A DNA stretch of 64,000 nucleotides from Nocardia alba NBRC 108234. GTDB taxonomy: Bacteria > Actinomycetota > Actinomycetes > Mycobacteriales > Mycobacteriaceae. The translations under genes were made by a program, and so were the position numbers. Below the pieces are notes generated by a model. That model was not told where the DNA came from. It did no database searches and saw only the letters and a program-made list of their open reading frames with translations. Positions within the stretch are counted from its first letter, which is position 1. Each line of letters starts with the position of its first letter. The stretch is taken from positions 62,001 to 126,000 of the forward strand of contig NZ_BDAX01000002.1 in assembly GCF_001612665.1 (NCBI RefSeq). Reading direction: 5' to 3'. Below, piece after piece: positions 51,080 to 59,433 of the stretch.

Positions 51080-52083
51080 CACTGCCCTCTCTTCTGCTCT
51101 GCCACGCCGATCCGCTGCAGGCCATCGCCCGCGGCCGAGGCGACGAACAGGTCGCCGGTGCGATCGTCGACGGTGATCGCGTCGGGCTGGCGCACTGTCG
51201 CGAGCCTGGCCACCTCGACACCGATACCGGTCGACAGGTCATAGCCGACGACCTCGTTGCTCAGCGTGGCGCTCACCCACACCAACTCCGACCGCGAGTC
51301 GTAGGCGAGCGCGTAAGGCGATGATGATACCGGGAAACGCTGGCGCAACACGAGCGGACCGGCCGTGTAGACCAGCAGTTCGTCGCCCGCGGTGTCGGCC
51401 ACGATGATGCGCCCGTGCGGGTCGGTGATGGCGTTGGTGGCGCCGTCCCCGGCGCGCAACATCAGGCCGAGCGCTTTCTCGCGCACCGCGACGACGGCGG
51501 TTTGCTTGCGATCGAGCACAGTGATGTTCTCGCCGGTCACCGCGATCGCGTCGGCCGAGACGAGGCCGGTGATCGTGCGGGTGAGGGTGCCGTCGGCGTT
51601 CAGTTCGCGCAGGGCGCCGTCGGCGGTGCCGACGACGAGGGTGCCGTCGGTGCGAGTGTGCACGCTGTGCACGTCGCCCTCGACCGCGGTCTCGGTGAGC
51701 GCGCCCGTGCGGGCATCGACCCGCACAACCCGGTTGGGGGCGGCGACGAGCACCTCTCCCGGCTTGCCCTGGGCCAGCGACGCGCCGACGGCGGGGAGGG
51801 TGACCGCGCGCGTGGTGGTCGGCGCGGCGGGGTCGATCAGCGACAGGGTGGTGCCTGCGGTGTCGAGGGAGGCGAGCAGACCCGTGGACTGTTCGGCGAG
51901 CAGCGCCTTGGCCGCGGGCGCGGGGAAAACCCGCCCGGCGGGATCGGCGGCGGCGGGCGAGACCGCCGCGGTCGCGGGCACTCTGGTCGCGACATCGGCA
52001 CCGTCTTCACCGCCGCACCCGGTCAGTAGCACCACAACCGCCGCGCCGACCAACGCAGAGGCGACCGAGCCACGAGGGCGCAT
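51079..52083 (-). CDS. LppL-like lipoprotein with beta-propeller repeats
   Basis: A 334-residue lipoprotein. The signal peptide MRPRGSVASALVGAAVVVLLTGC ends in lipobox LTGC (Cys23). The mature protein is a beta-propeller of YncE/NHL-like blades (VLVAAPNRVVRVDARTGALTETAV; LVVGTADGALRELNADGTL; IIVADTAGDELLVY; VWVSATLSNEVVGYDLSTG; LFVASAAGDGLQRI). AAGGAG precedes the ATG. The position beside pyrD matches mycobacterial lppL as I recall it. Probably a scaffold or ligand-binding protein on the outer face of the membrane. Confidence 0.85.
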   Translation of the reverse strand: MRPRGSVASALVGAAVVVLLTGCGGEDGADVATRVPATAAVSPAAADPAGRVFPAPAAKALLAEQSTGLLASLDTAGTTLSLIDPAAPTTTRAVTLPAVGASLAQGKPGEVLVAAPNRVVRVDARTGALTETAVEGDVHSVHTRTDGTLVVGTADGALRELNADGTLTRTITGLVSADAIAVTGENITVLDRKQTAVVAVREKALGLMLRAGDGATNAITDPHGRIIVADTAGDELLVYTAGPLVLRQRFPVSSSPYALAYDSRSELVWVSATLSNEVVGYDLSTGIGVEVARLATVRQPDAITVDDRTGDLFVASAAGDGLQRIGVAEQKRGQ

Positions 52084-52241
52084 GCACCGAACTCCTTCAA
52101 TCCGCACGAGGTGACTCCCGTGATCACCATCTGACCATGATGACTCACCAGTAGCTCCGACCGGGTATCTGGCGTCGGAGCTGTCGGTGACGCGCGTTAC
52201 TGTTGACGCGTCGAGCACAGAGAGCCCCAGGAGTCCCCGCG

Positions 52242-52598
52242 ATGACCGACCGGACAACAGCGGGTTTCGGCATCGATGACATCACCGTCGGACCGTTCGC
52301 CCACGGCTTCGGCACCACCGACGACGGTCACCCCTTCACCTTCGGTACCCACCGCGCCACCCTCACGGTGCAGATCTATCGCGCCGACCTGGGTGACGCG
52401 GTCCCCGGATCCGACGACGTGGTGGCCAGGGCCCGAGCTCAGGTGACCGATATCGATCTCGGTGACGAACGCAGCGTCCGCGCCTTCGTGCGCGACCTGC
52501 TCCCCGCCGCCATCCCTGTCCAGGCGCCCGCAACCAGTGACATCTCCACAGTTCGGGCCCTCCTGGGACGAATCAGCGCGGTCATTGATGGTATGTAG
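52242..52598 (+). CDS. Hypothetical protein, first gene of the MmpL operon
   Basis: A 118-residue cytosolic protein with a beta-rich start (GIDDITVGPFAHGFGTTDDGHPFTFGTHRATLTVQIYRADL) and a helical end (SVRAFVRDLLPAAIPV; ISTVRALLGRISAVIDGM). No family recognised. AGGAG precedes the ATG. Its TAG is directly followed by the next gene's ATG (TAGATG), so it is co-transcribed with the lipoprotein and MmpL genes. It may have a regulatory or adaptor role for that exporter; no motif proves this. Confidence 0.72.
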   Translation: MTDRTTAGFGIDDITVGPFAHGFGTTDDGHPFTFGTHRATLTVQIYRADLGDAVPGSDDVVARARAQVTDIDLGDERSVRAFVRDLLPAAIPVQAPATSDISTVRALLGRISAVIDGM

Positions 52599-53138
52599 AT
52601 GGTGATGTCTTCCACACTTTTCGCCAGGGCCGCTGCGGCCACCGCCTGCCTCACGGCCCTCGTCGCCCTCGCCGCGTGCGGGGGACCCACCGACGAGGCC
52701 TCGGTCGACGCCGCACGGTCTTCGGCCAACGCCTCCCTCGCCTCCTCCGTCGCGGTCTCGGTCAGCAAGGCCAAGGTGCCACTGCCGACCGCCCCGGAGC
52801 TCGACGCGCAGATCAAACGCGCGCTCGACCCGGCCCTACCCGATGTCGAACGCACCGAACTGATCGAGGACGGTGCCGCGTTCTCCGACGCCATCCCCGA
52901 CATGTACAAGGCGCTGCGCGACAACCCGCACGCGGTGTACGGCGTGGTCGACCCGGTGTTCGACAACCGTGACGGCACGCTCACCGCCACCATGCGCCTG
53001 GACAAGGACGGTTCGGGCAAGAACGTGCGCACCACCATCGTGCATTTCGTCCTGCTCGACGGTAAGTGGAAGATCTCCCGCACCGACCTGTGCGGCATCC
53101 TGCGCTCAGCCGACTACCGCACCGCCGCCTGCGGCTGA
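52599..53138 (+). CDS. MTB12-like lipoprotein
   Basis: A 179-residue lipoprotein. The signal peptide MVMSSTLFARAAAATACLTALVALAAC ends in lipobox LAAC. A Ser/Ala linker leads to the domain at 60-175 (VPLPTAPELDAQIKRALDPALPDVERTELIEDGAAFSDAIPDMYKALRDNP...FVLLDGKWKISRTDLCGIL), which has the pattern of the mycobacterial low-molecular-weight antigen MTB12 (CFP-2), an NTF2-like secreted protein. Here it is membrane-anchored and encoded directly before an MmpL exporter, so it may act as its periplasmic partner. Confidence 0.8.
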   Translation: MVMSSTLFARAAAATACLTALVALAACGGPTDEASVDAARSSANASLASSVAVSVSKAKVPLPTAPELDAQIKRALDPALPDVERTELIEDGAAFSDAIPDMYKALRDNPHAVYGVVDPVFDNRDGTLTATMRLDKDGSGKNVRTTIVHFVLLDGKWKISRTDLCGILRSADYRTAACG

Positions 53139-53139
53139 G

Positions 53140-55236
53140 ATGGGCGAATCTCGATCCATGCGGTGGGGCAGGTTCGTCTACCGCCACCGGTTCCTGGTGC
53201 TCGGCTTCTTCGTGCTGAGCGTGCTGATCTCGGGGTGGTTCGGTCGTGACCTCGCCGACCGCTATACCCAGGAGGGCTGGTTCGACGAGTCGAGCCAGTC
53301 GGTGGCGGCGTCCAAACTCGCCGATGACACCTTCGGCCGCGATACCGACGGCGATCTGATCGTCATCTACACCGCTCCACCCGGCACCACCGTCGACGAT
53401 CCCGCCGTCCGCGGACCGGTGACGGCGGCACTGGCCGATCTGCGCGCACAGCACGGCGAGCAGATCCACAAGATCGACAGCTACTGGGACAGCCCGTTCT
53501 CGGCGAACGCCTCCGACCCGACCAAACAGCACGCGTTCGCCAGCATCGGGCTGGCGGGCGGCGGCGGAACCGCGACGGTGAACAACTACCTCGCGTTGAA
53601 ACCGCACCTGCACGCCGATGTGCCCGGCGCCGGGCCCGGCGGGACAACGGTGCAGCTGGCGGGGCTGCAGCCGGTGGTCGAGGGCATCAATATCGGGATG
53701 CAGCACGACATCAAGCGCGCCGAGATCATCGCCTTGCCGATCGTGGCGATCCTGCTGTACTTCGTGTTCGGCGGGGTGATCGGCGCCCTGCTGCCGGTAT
53801 TGATCGGTGGACTCACCATCCTCGGCACCTCCGGGATCTTGCGGGTGCTCACCGCCCAGATCGAGGTCAATGTGTTCGCCAGCGCGGTGATGACCTTGGT
53901 CGCGCTGGGGTTGGCGATCGACTACGGACTGTTCACAGTGACCCGATTCCGGGAGGAACTGGCCGCCGGGCGTTCGGTCGAGGACGCGACCGCGCGGACC
54001 GTCGCCACGGCGGGGCGCACGGTGCTGTTCTCCGCGGCGATCATCGCCTTGAGTCTCGGGGCGCTGTTCATCTTCCCGAACGGGGTGCTGCGCTCGGTGC
54101 CCTACGGCGGCATTTCGGCGGTGATGCTGGCGGCGCTGCTGTCGGTCACCGCGCTGCCCGCCGCGTTGAGCATCGCCGGACACCGGATCGACTGGCTGGG
54201 CTGGAAACGCTTCTCGCGCAGCAAGACCGAAGCCCAGATTGACGCCGGGTTCTTCTCCCGGCTGGCGCAGTGGGCGATGCGACGGCCGTGGTCGGTGGTC
54301 ATCCCGATCGTGCTCGGTCTGCTGGCGCTGAGTATTCCGTTGCGCCACATCGAGTTCGGTGGGATCAGCGAGAAGTATCTGGCCGCCGACAATCCCGCGC
54401 GGGTAGCCCAGGAAGACTTCGACCACCTGTTTCCCGGGTTCCGTACCGAACCGTTGAAGCTGATCGTGGTCGGCGCCTCACCACAGCAGTTGAGCGATAT
54501 CCGATTCGAGGCCAACCAGGTGCCCGGGCTCACCGGGCGGTTCGAACCCGCGGCGGCGACCAAGGACGACGTCAACGTGCTCTCCGCCGGGCTCGGTGAC
54601 AAACGCGACGCCGACCGCGTGATCGACGCGCTGCGTTCGCTGCCCGCCCCGCCGGGCGTGCAGGTGATGGTCGCCGGTATCCCCGCACTCGAACGCGACA
54701 GCATCAACGGGTTGATCAACGGGCTTCCGTTGCTGTTGGCGATTTTGATCGCGGCGGCGCTGGCGTTGATGATCGTGGCATTCCGATCGGTCGTCCTGGC
54801 GGTGAAAGCCGTAGCGATGAGCGCGCTCAGTCTGGTCTCGACCCTGGGCGTGCTGACCTGGATCTTCGTGGAAGGGCACGGATCGGGGGCGTTCCAATTC
54901 ACCCCGGGACCGCTGATGTTCGCGGTGGTGGCGTTGATCGTGACGGTGATCTTCGGACTGTCCACCGACTACGAGGTATTCCTGCTGTCCCGGATCGCCG
55001 AGAAACGGGCCGCGGGCGCCGATGCCGCCGAGTCCATTCGCTACGGCGTGGCCCACACCGGCGGGGTGATCACCTCGGCGGCCGCGATCCTGATCGTGGT
55101 GACCGGCGCGTTCGGGTTCTCGGATCTGGTGCTGATGAAATACATCGCCTACGGGATGATCGTGGCGCTGATCATCGACGCCACGATCATCCGAATGGTG
55201 CTCACGCCGGCTTTGCTGAAGATCATCTGGAAGTAG
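53140..55236 (+). CDS. MmpL/RND-family transporter
   Basis: A 698-residue MMPL protein with two repeats of one plus five helices around two large outside domains. The proton-relay Asp-Tyr pairs of MmpL3-type proteins are present as LAIDYGLF (helix 4) and LSTDYEVFLLSRI (helix 10). It lacks the long C-terminal cytosolic tail of large mycobacterial MmpLs, so it belongs to the short group. It probably exports a lipid or lipophilic compound. ATG 53140 lies one base after the lipoprotein stop; ATG 53158 is an alternative. Confidence 0.9.
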   Translation: MGESRSMRWGRFVYRHRFLVLGFFVLSVLISGWFGRDLADRYTQEGWFDESSQSVAASKLADDTFGRDTDGDLIVIYTAPPGTTVDDPAVRGPVTAALADLRAQHGEQIHKIDSYWDSPFSANASDPTKQHAFASIGLAGGGGTATVNNYLALKPHLHADVPGAGPGGTTVQLAGLQPVVEGINIGMQHDIKRAEIIALPIVAILLYFVFGGVIGALLPVLIGGLTILGTSGILRVLTAQIEVNVFASAVMTLVALGLAIDYGLFTVTRFREELAAGRSVEDATARTVATAGRTVLFSAAIIALSLGALFIFPNGVLRSVPYGGISAVMLAALLSVTALPAALSIAGHRIDWLGWKRFSRSKTEAQIDAGFFSRLAQWAMRRPWSVVIPIVLGLLALSIPLRHIEFGGISEKYLAADNPARVAQEDFDHLFPGFRTEPLKLIVVGASPQQLSDIRFEANQVPGLTGRFEPAAATKDDVNVLSAGLGDKRDADRVIDALRSLPAPPGVQVMVAGIPALERDSINGLINGLPLLLAILIAAALALMIVAFRSVVLAVKAVAMSALSLVSTLGVLTWIFVEGHGSGAFQFTPGPLMFAVVALIVTVIFGLSTDYEVFLLSRIAEKRAAGADAAESIRYGVAHTGGVITSAAAILIVVTGAFGFSDLVLMKYIAYGMIVALIIDATIIRMVLTPALLKIIWK

Positions 55237-55275
55237 CCGGCTCCGAACTGCTGATCGCCTCCGCGCCGTAGCGAT

Positions 55276-56070
55276 TCACACCGTCTTGATGACGCCGCCG
55301 TCGATCACGACGTCAGCGCCCAGGATGTTGGCGGCCTTGGACGAGGCGAGGAACGTGATCAGCGCCGCGACCTCGTCGGGTTCGGAGATCCGTCGCGAGG
55401 CGATGCCGAACTGTTCGGGTAGCGCTTCTAGCAGTTGCTCGTGGGAGATTCCTTGGGCGGCGGCCAGTTGTGCGCCGATGCGGTGCTCGTCGCGCCAGAT
55501 CCGGGTGCCGACGGGGCCGGGAGAAACGGTGTTGACCCGTACACCCTGCGGGCCGAACTCCTCGCTGAGGCGTTTGCCGAGGGAGGTGAGGGCGGCTTTC
55601 GCCTCGCTGTAGCCGGTGGGGCCCACCGCGGGCAGGTGCGCGTTGATGGACGAGACGTTGATGATGATGCCGCGGCGGTCGAGCAGGCTCGGCAGCGCGG
55701 CGCGGGTGGCCCGGATGGCGCTGAACAGGTTGACATCGAGGAAGTGGTGCCACTGGTCGTCGGTGGTGTCGAGGAATCCGGCCAAGGTCAGTTGATCCGG
55801 GTCGCCGCCGCCGACATTGTTGACCAGGATGTCGATGCCGCCGAGTTCTTCCAACGCGGTGTCGATGACCGTGGTGACGCCCTGCGCGGTCCCCAGATCG
55901 GCGGCGACGGTCGCGGCCGCGACTTTGTCGAGTTCGGGAGTGATGGTGCGTGCGGCGCCGACGACGCGCACACCCTCGGCGGCGAGTGCTTCGGCGACGG
56001 CGAGACCGATGCCGCGGGAGGCCCCGGTGACTACGGCGGTCTTTCCGGTGAGTTCGAGATCCATGCTCAT
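55276..56070 (-). CDS. SDR-family oxidoreductase controlled by the adjacent TetR
   Basis: A 264-residue classical SDR. TGASRGIG is at about 15-22, then DLGTAQ and VNNVGG. Catalytic residues are NVSSINAHLP (Ser) and YSEAK (YxxxK), and the C-terminal ILGADVVIDGGVIKTV is typical. AAAGGT precedes the ATG. The operator-like sequence directly upstream (56078-56098) is repeated before the TetR gene, so the two form a two-gene regulated unit. Substrate unknown. Confidence 0.9.
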   Translation of the reverse strand: MSMDLELTGKTAVVTGASRGIGLAVAEALAAEGVRVVGAARTITPELDKVAAATVAADLGTAQGVTTVIDTALEELGGIDILVNNVGGGDPDQLTLAGFLDTTDDQWHHFLDVNLFSAIRATRAALPSLLDRRGIIINVSSINAHLPAVGPTGYSEAKAALTSLGKRLSEEFGPQGVRVNTVSPGPVGTRIWRDEHRIGAQLAAAQGISHEQLLEALPEQFGIASRRISEPDEVAALITFLASSKAANILGADVVIDGGVIKTV

Positions 56071-56077
56071 ACCTTTC

Positions 56078-56098
56078 TTGAACTGCAGGTCAATAACT
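56078..56098. promoter_or_regulatory. TetR operator at the SDR promoter
   Basis: TTGAACTGCAGGTCAA is a near-perfect palindrome (two central-flank mismatches) that ends in AATAACT. The 12 bases AGGTCAATAACT are identical to those in the site at 56729-56749. It lies 8 bp upstream of the SDR ATG, where bound repressor would block the start of transcription or translation. Confidence 0.75.
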
Positions 56099-56133
56099 AG
56101 GACATGCGGAAAATGTTTGCGGGAGAAGGGGTT

Positions 56134-56709
56134 TCACAGTGTGGTCAGCACCACGTCGATGAGGCGGTAGAGCTGGGCGGCGTCATTGGTCTTCGCCATC
56201 AGGCGCAGGCCCGCGCTGGTGGTGAACAACAGGGCCGCAATCGAATTCGGGTCCACATCGCGGTCGACGTCACCGTCGCGGCGGCCCTGGTCGATACGGG
56301 CGGCCAGCACGGCGACGATGCGTTGTTCGATGCCGCGCAACGTTGCCGTGGCCGCCGCGTCGTGGCCGCCGAGTTCTGCCGCGGTGTTGACGGCGAGGCA
56401 CCCGCGTCGGGTCGGGGAGGCCAAGTCGAGATCGACTGCCGCGCGCAGGTATTCGCGCAGACACTCACGCGTGGTTCCGGGTCGGGACATGTAGTCCTCG
56501 GCCAGGCCTGTGCCGAGTCGGCCGTATCGATCGAGGACGATGTCGAACAGGGCACGCTTGCTGCCGAAGGTGTTGTACAGGCTGCCCTTTCCGATACCGG
56601 TCGCCTCGGCGAGCTGTGCGGGGGAGGTGTTGGCGTAGCCGTGGGTCCAGAACTGGTCCATCGCACGGTCCAGGACCGTGTCGGTGTCGAAGTTCTGCGG
56701 TCTGGCCAT
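56134..56709 (-). CDS. TetR-family regulator of the SDR gene
   Basis: A 191-residue TetR protein, of the YxaF/AcrR-like group (MARPQNFDTDTVLDRAMDQFWTHGYANTSPAQLAEATGIGKGSLYNTFGSKRALF). The C-terminal domain includes RRGCLAVNTAAELGGHD, typical of regulators of SDR and quinone-response genes. The same operator text occurs at its own promoter and at the SDR promoter, which supports autoregulation plus control of the SDR. A -35-like TTGACC and a TACCGT -10 lie upstream, close to a leaderless start. Confidence 0.9.
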   Translation of the reverse strand: MARPQNFDTDTVLDRAMDQFWTHGYANTSPAQLAEATGIGKGSLYNTFGSKRALFDIVLDRYGRLGTGLAEDYMSRPGTTRECLREYLRAAVDLDLASPTRRGCLAVNTAAELGGHDAAATATLRGIEQRIVAVLAARIDQGRRDGDVDRDVDPNSIAALLFTTSAGLRLMAKTNDAAQLYRLIDVVLTTL

Positions 56710-56728
56710 GTCTCGACGGTAGACGTTC

Positions 56729-56749
56729 TGAACCTGTAGGTCAATAACT
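56729..56749. promoter_or_regulatory. TetR operator at the tetR promoter
   Basis: TGAACCTGTAGGTCAATAACT, sharing AGGTCAATAACT with the site before the SDR gene and the half-site TGAAC. On the minus strand it contains TTGACC, a plausible -35 element of the tetR promoter, so repressor binding would shut off its own gene. Confidence 0.75.
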
Positions 56750-56791
56750 CGGGCGCAAGACCGCGGCAGGACATGCCGCGATCCCGATGCG

Positions 56792-57124
56792 CTACTTACC
56801 GATGATGCCGAAAGCGTTGCCGTCGGTGTCTTCCAGGACGCAGATGCGCGAGCCGGGGCTGACTTCGCGCGGGGCGGTTCGTTCGGTCGCGCCCGCGGCG
56901 ATCGCCGCGGCCCTGGCCTTGTCGACATCGTCGACTCCGGCGTAGGCGACCGGGCCACCCGCCACGTCACCACTGGGGTCCAAACCGATCTGGACATCGC
57001 CCACCGCCCAGCCGACGTAGTACGGCTCGTCGGTGTGGGGTTCGCCGTAGAGGGTGGTGTAGACGGCTTTCGTCGCGGCCAGATCGGTGACGGGGATGAC
57101 GACGCTGGCGATGGTGGGGCTCAT
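56792..57124 (-). CDS. VOC-family glyoxalase-like protein
   Basis: A 110-residue single VOC unit: SVVIPVTDLAATKAVYTTLYGEPHTDEPYYVGWAVGDVQIGLDP and VAYAGVDDVDKARAAAIAAGATERTAPREVSPGSRICVLEDTDGNAFGIIG. The second half keeps the Glu-type metal position (CVLEDTDGN). AGAGGAGA precedes the ATG. These small proteins often act on epoxides, methylglyoxal or antibiotics, but this one cannot be assigned. Monocistronic, on the same strand as the TetR gene. Confidence 0.85.
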   Translation of the reverse strand: MSPTIASVVIPVTDLAATKAVYTTLYGEPHTDEPYYVGWAVGDVQIGLDPSGDVAGGPVAYAGVDDVDKARAAAIAAGATERTAPREVSPGSRICVLEDTDGNAFGIIGK

Positions 57125-57313
57125 CGGATCTCCTCTTGCGATTAGGAGCGAGCCACGGTCGCGGGCGACGAAGGGACCGATCGTCGTCTGGGCGATGGTG
57201 ACCGCGGTGGACGAATGACCTCGGCGCCCAGCCTACTCAGCCCGGCTCGCCTGCCCGCGGGCGCCGAAGTCCGCGTGTCGCCTCGGCGTGGCCGCGTTTC
57301 GATCAGGACGTCG

Positions 57314-58183
57314 TCAGTGGTGATCGCGTTCGGGCAGGACGAGTTGGGCGCCGGTCATAGGATGATCGAAGACATCGACCGGGTGCTGGTAGACGGCGGT
57401 GAGCAGGTCGCTGGTGAGGATCTCGCGCGGCGGGCCGTCGGCGGCGACGCGGCCCGCGTCCAGGACGGTGACGCGGTCGGCGTAGGCGGCGGCCACCCCG
57501 AGGTCGTGGACCACGACGACTACCGCGGCGCCGTCGGCGGCACGAGCGGCGGCCAAACTCAGGACGGCCTCCTGGTGGCCGAGGTCCAGGGCCGCGGTCG
57601 GTTCGTCCAGCAGCAGGGTGGCGGTGTCCTGGGCCAGCACGCGTGCCAGCGCCACCCGGGCGCGCTCGCCGCCCGACAGCGACGGGAACACGCGGGTGGC
57701 GAGGTGGGTGACGTCGGTGGCGGCCAGCGCCGCGGCGATGAGCGCGTCGTCGTGGTCGGCGGCGGCAGTGCGCAGCCACGGGGCACGGCCCATGGCGACG
57801 ACTTCGTGGGCGGTGAAAGGGAAGCCCACGGCGTGGGATTGGGGCAGGACCGCGCGGCGGCGCGCCATATCGGCGGGGGTCCAGTGTGAGAGCGCGTGGC
57901 CTTCGAGTTTCACCGTCCCCGCGCTGGGCTCGAGTTCACCGGCGAGCGCGGCGAGCAGGCTGGACTTGCCCGCACCGTTGGGGCCGACGAGCGCGACGAT
58001 CTCGCCCGCCGCGACCTGGAAGTCGACCGACTCCAGGACGGTCCGGGTCCCTCGCCGCACGGTGAGACCGGCCGCGCGCAGGGTGACGGTGCCGGGCTCG
58101 GGGCGCGCGGGCACGTCGGGGGTTCGGCTGAACACCGCGCGCCAGGAGTTTCGGCGTTGGACCGTGGGGCGGGTGTCGGTCAT
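57314..58183 (-). CDS. hmuV: Haem/iron ABC transporter ATP-binding protein
   Basis: A 289-residue ATPase. Walker A is GPNGAGKSS, Q-loop LPQSHAV, signature LSGGERARVALARVL, Walker B TLLLDEPTAALDLGHQ, and the H-switch VVVHDLG. The sequence AVGFPFTAHEVVAMGRAPW is typical of HmuV in haem importers. A 30-residue polar leader precedes the fold. It is the last gene of the hmuT-hmuU-hmuV series on the minus strand, 97 bp after hmuU, and energises import of haem or a ferric chelate through the membrane. Confidence 0.9.
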   Translation of the reverse strand: MTDTRPTVQRRNSWRAVFSRTPDVPARPEPGTVTLRAAGLTVRRGTRTVLESVDFQVAAGEIVALVGPNGAGKSSLLAALAGELEPSAGTVKLEGHALSHWTPADMARRRAVLPQSHAVGFPFTAHEVVAMGRAPWLRTAAADHDDALIAAALAATDVTHLATRVFPSLSGGERARVALARVLAQDTATLLLDEPTAALDLGHQEAVLSLAAARAADGAAVVVVVHDLGVAAAYADRVTVLDAGRVAADGPPREILTSDLLTAVYQHPVDVFDHPMTGAQLVLPERDHH

Positions 58184-58280
58184 CGTGAGCCTCCGGCCCG
58201 GGCATTGCGGCGCGGTGTCTTCTCGACGGCGTGTGCGCGCGTCCTCTCCGACCTGCCCGAACCCGCGTACAGCGACGGGC

Positions 58281-59402
58281 TCATCCCCAACCTCCCGCGC
58301 GAGCTCGGGTGCGGCGCAGCAACCAGAAGAAGAACGGGCCGCCGATCAGGGACGTGAGCATGCCGAGTGGCAGGTCCGCATTGGGAACCAGTGTGCGGGC
58401 GATGACGTCGGCGCCGAGCAGCACCACCGCGCCCACGATCGCGCTGAGCGGGACGAGCACCCGGTGGCCGGGGCCGACCATCATGCGGACCAGATGCGGC
58501 ACGACCAGCCCGACGAACAAGATGATGCCGCTGAACGCCACACCCGCCGCGGTGAGCACGGCGACCACCACGATCACCTGCCTGCGCAGCCGTTCCACGT
58601 CGATACCGAGATGGCGGGCCGCGGAATCGCCGAGCGCGAGCAGATCCAGGCGTGCCGAGATGAGGATCGCGGCCAGGATGCCGGCCGACGCGAGCACCGC
58701 CACGATCGCCACCGACTGCCAGTTGGCGCCGTTGAGGCTGCCCAGTTGCCAGAACACGATCTGATCCCGCGCGGCGGGGCTGGCGACGAACAACAGCAGC
58801 GCGATCAGCCCGCCGGCGAATGCGTTGATCGCGACACCGGTGAGGATCAGCGTCACCACTTCGGTGCGTCCGCCCGACCTCGACAGCACATAGACCAGCG
58901 CGGTGGTGATCAGACCGGCGACGAAGGCGGCCGCCGCCACCGACCACGCGGCGACGAACGCGCCACCGACCACGATCACCGTGCCGGCCCCGACCGCCGC
59001 ACCGGCCGACACCCCGATCACACCGGGCTCGGCCAGCGGATTGGCGAACACCCCTTGCAGTAACGCGCCCGCGGTCGCGAGCGAGGCACCGACCAGGATG
59101 GCCAGCGCCACCCGCGGGAACCGCACCTGCCACAGCGCCACCTCGCCGGCCGGATGCGCGGGCATGGGCCCGATGTCGAGGCCGATCCGGTGCGCCACGC
59201 TGCCGAGTACCTCGGCGGCGGTCGTGGGGACCTGCCCGAGCACCGCCGACACCAGGGCCAGCACCAGTAGGGCGAGCAGCGCGCCGGCGAACACGATGGT
59301 CACGCGCGTGCCCCGGTGCCCGGTGGGCGGGAGGGGATCGGGGGTGGCGTCGGTGATCCGCGGCGGGTGCGCGGCGGTGGGCGGGTCGGGCGCTCGGCTC
59401 AT
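58281..59402 (-). CDS. hmuU: Haem/iron ABC transporter permease (FecCD family)
   Basis: A 373-residue permease with about ten helices. The FecCD core shows LWQVRFPRVALAILVGASLATAGALLQGVFANPLAEPGVIGVSAGAAVGA and LPHLVRMMVGPGHRVLVPLSAIVGAVVLLGADVIARTL, ending NADLPLGMLTSLIGGPFFFWLLRR. A Pro-rich cytosolic N-terminus of about 40 residues precedes helix 1. ATG 59402 gives this N-terminus. Lies 31 bp after hmuT. It forms the membrane channel with HmuV. Confidence 0.92.
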   Translation of the reverse strand: MSRAPDPPTAAHPPRITDATPDPLPPTGHRGTRVTIVFAGALLALLVLALVSAVLGQVPTTAAEVLGSVAHRIGLDIGPMPAHPAGEVALWQVRFPRVALAILVGASLATAGALLQGVFANPLAEPGVIGVSAGAAVGAGTVIVVGGAFVAAWSVAAAAFVAGLITTALVYVLSRSGGRTEVVTLILTGVAINAFAGGLIALLLFVASPAARDQIVFWQLGSLNGANWQSVAIVAVLASAGILAAILISARLDLLALGDSAARHLGIDVERLRRQVIVVVAVLTAAGVAFSGIILFVGLVVPHLVRMMVGPGHRVLVPLSAIVGAVVLLGADVIARTLVPNADLPLGMLTSLIGGPFFFWLLRRTRARAGGWG

Positions 59403-59433
59403 GCGGTGCCCACCCGGCACAGGTACCGACCGC

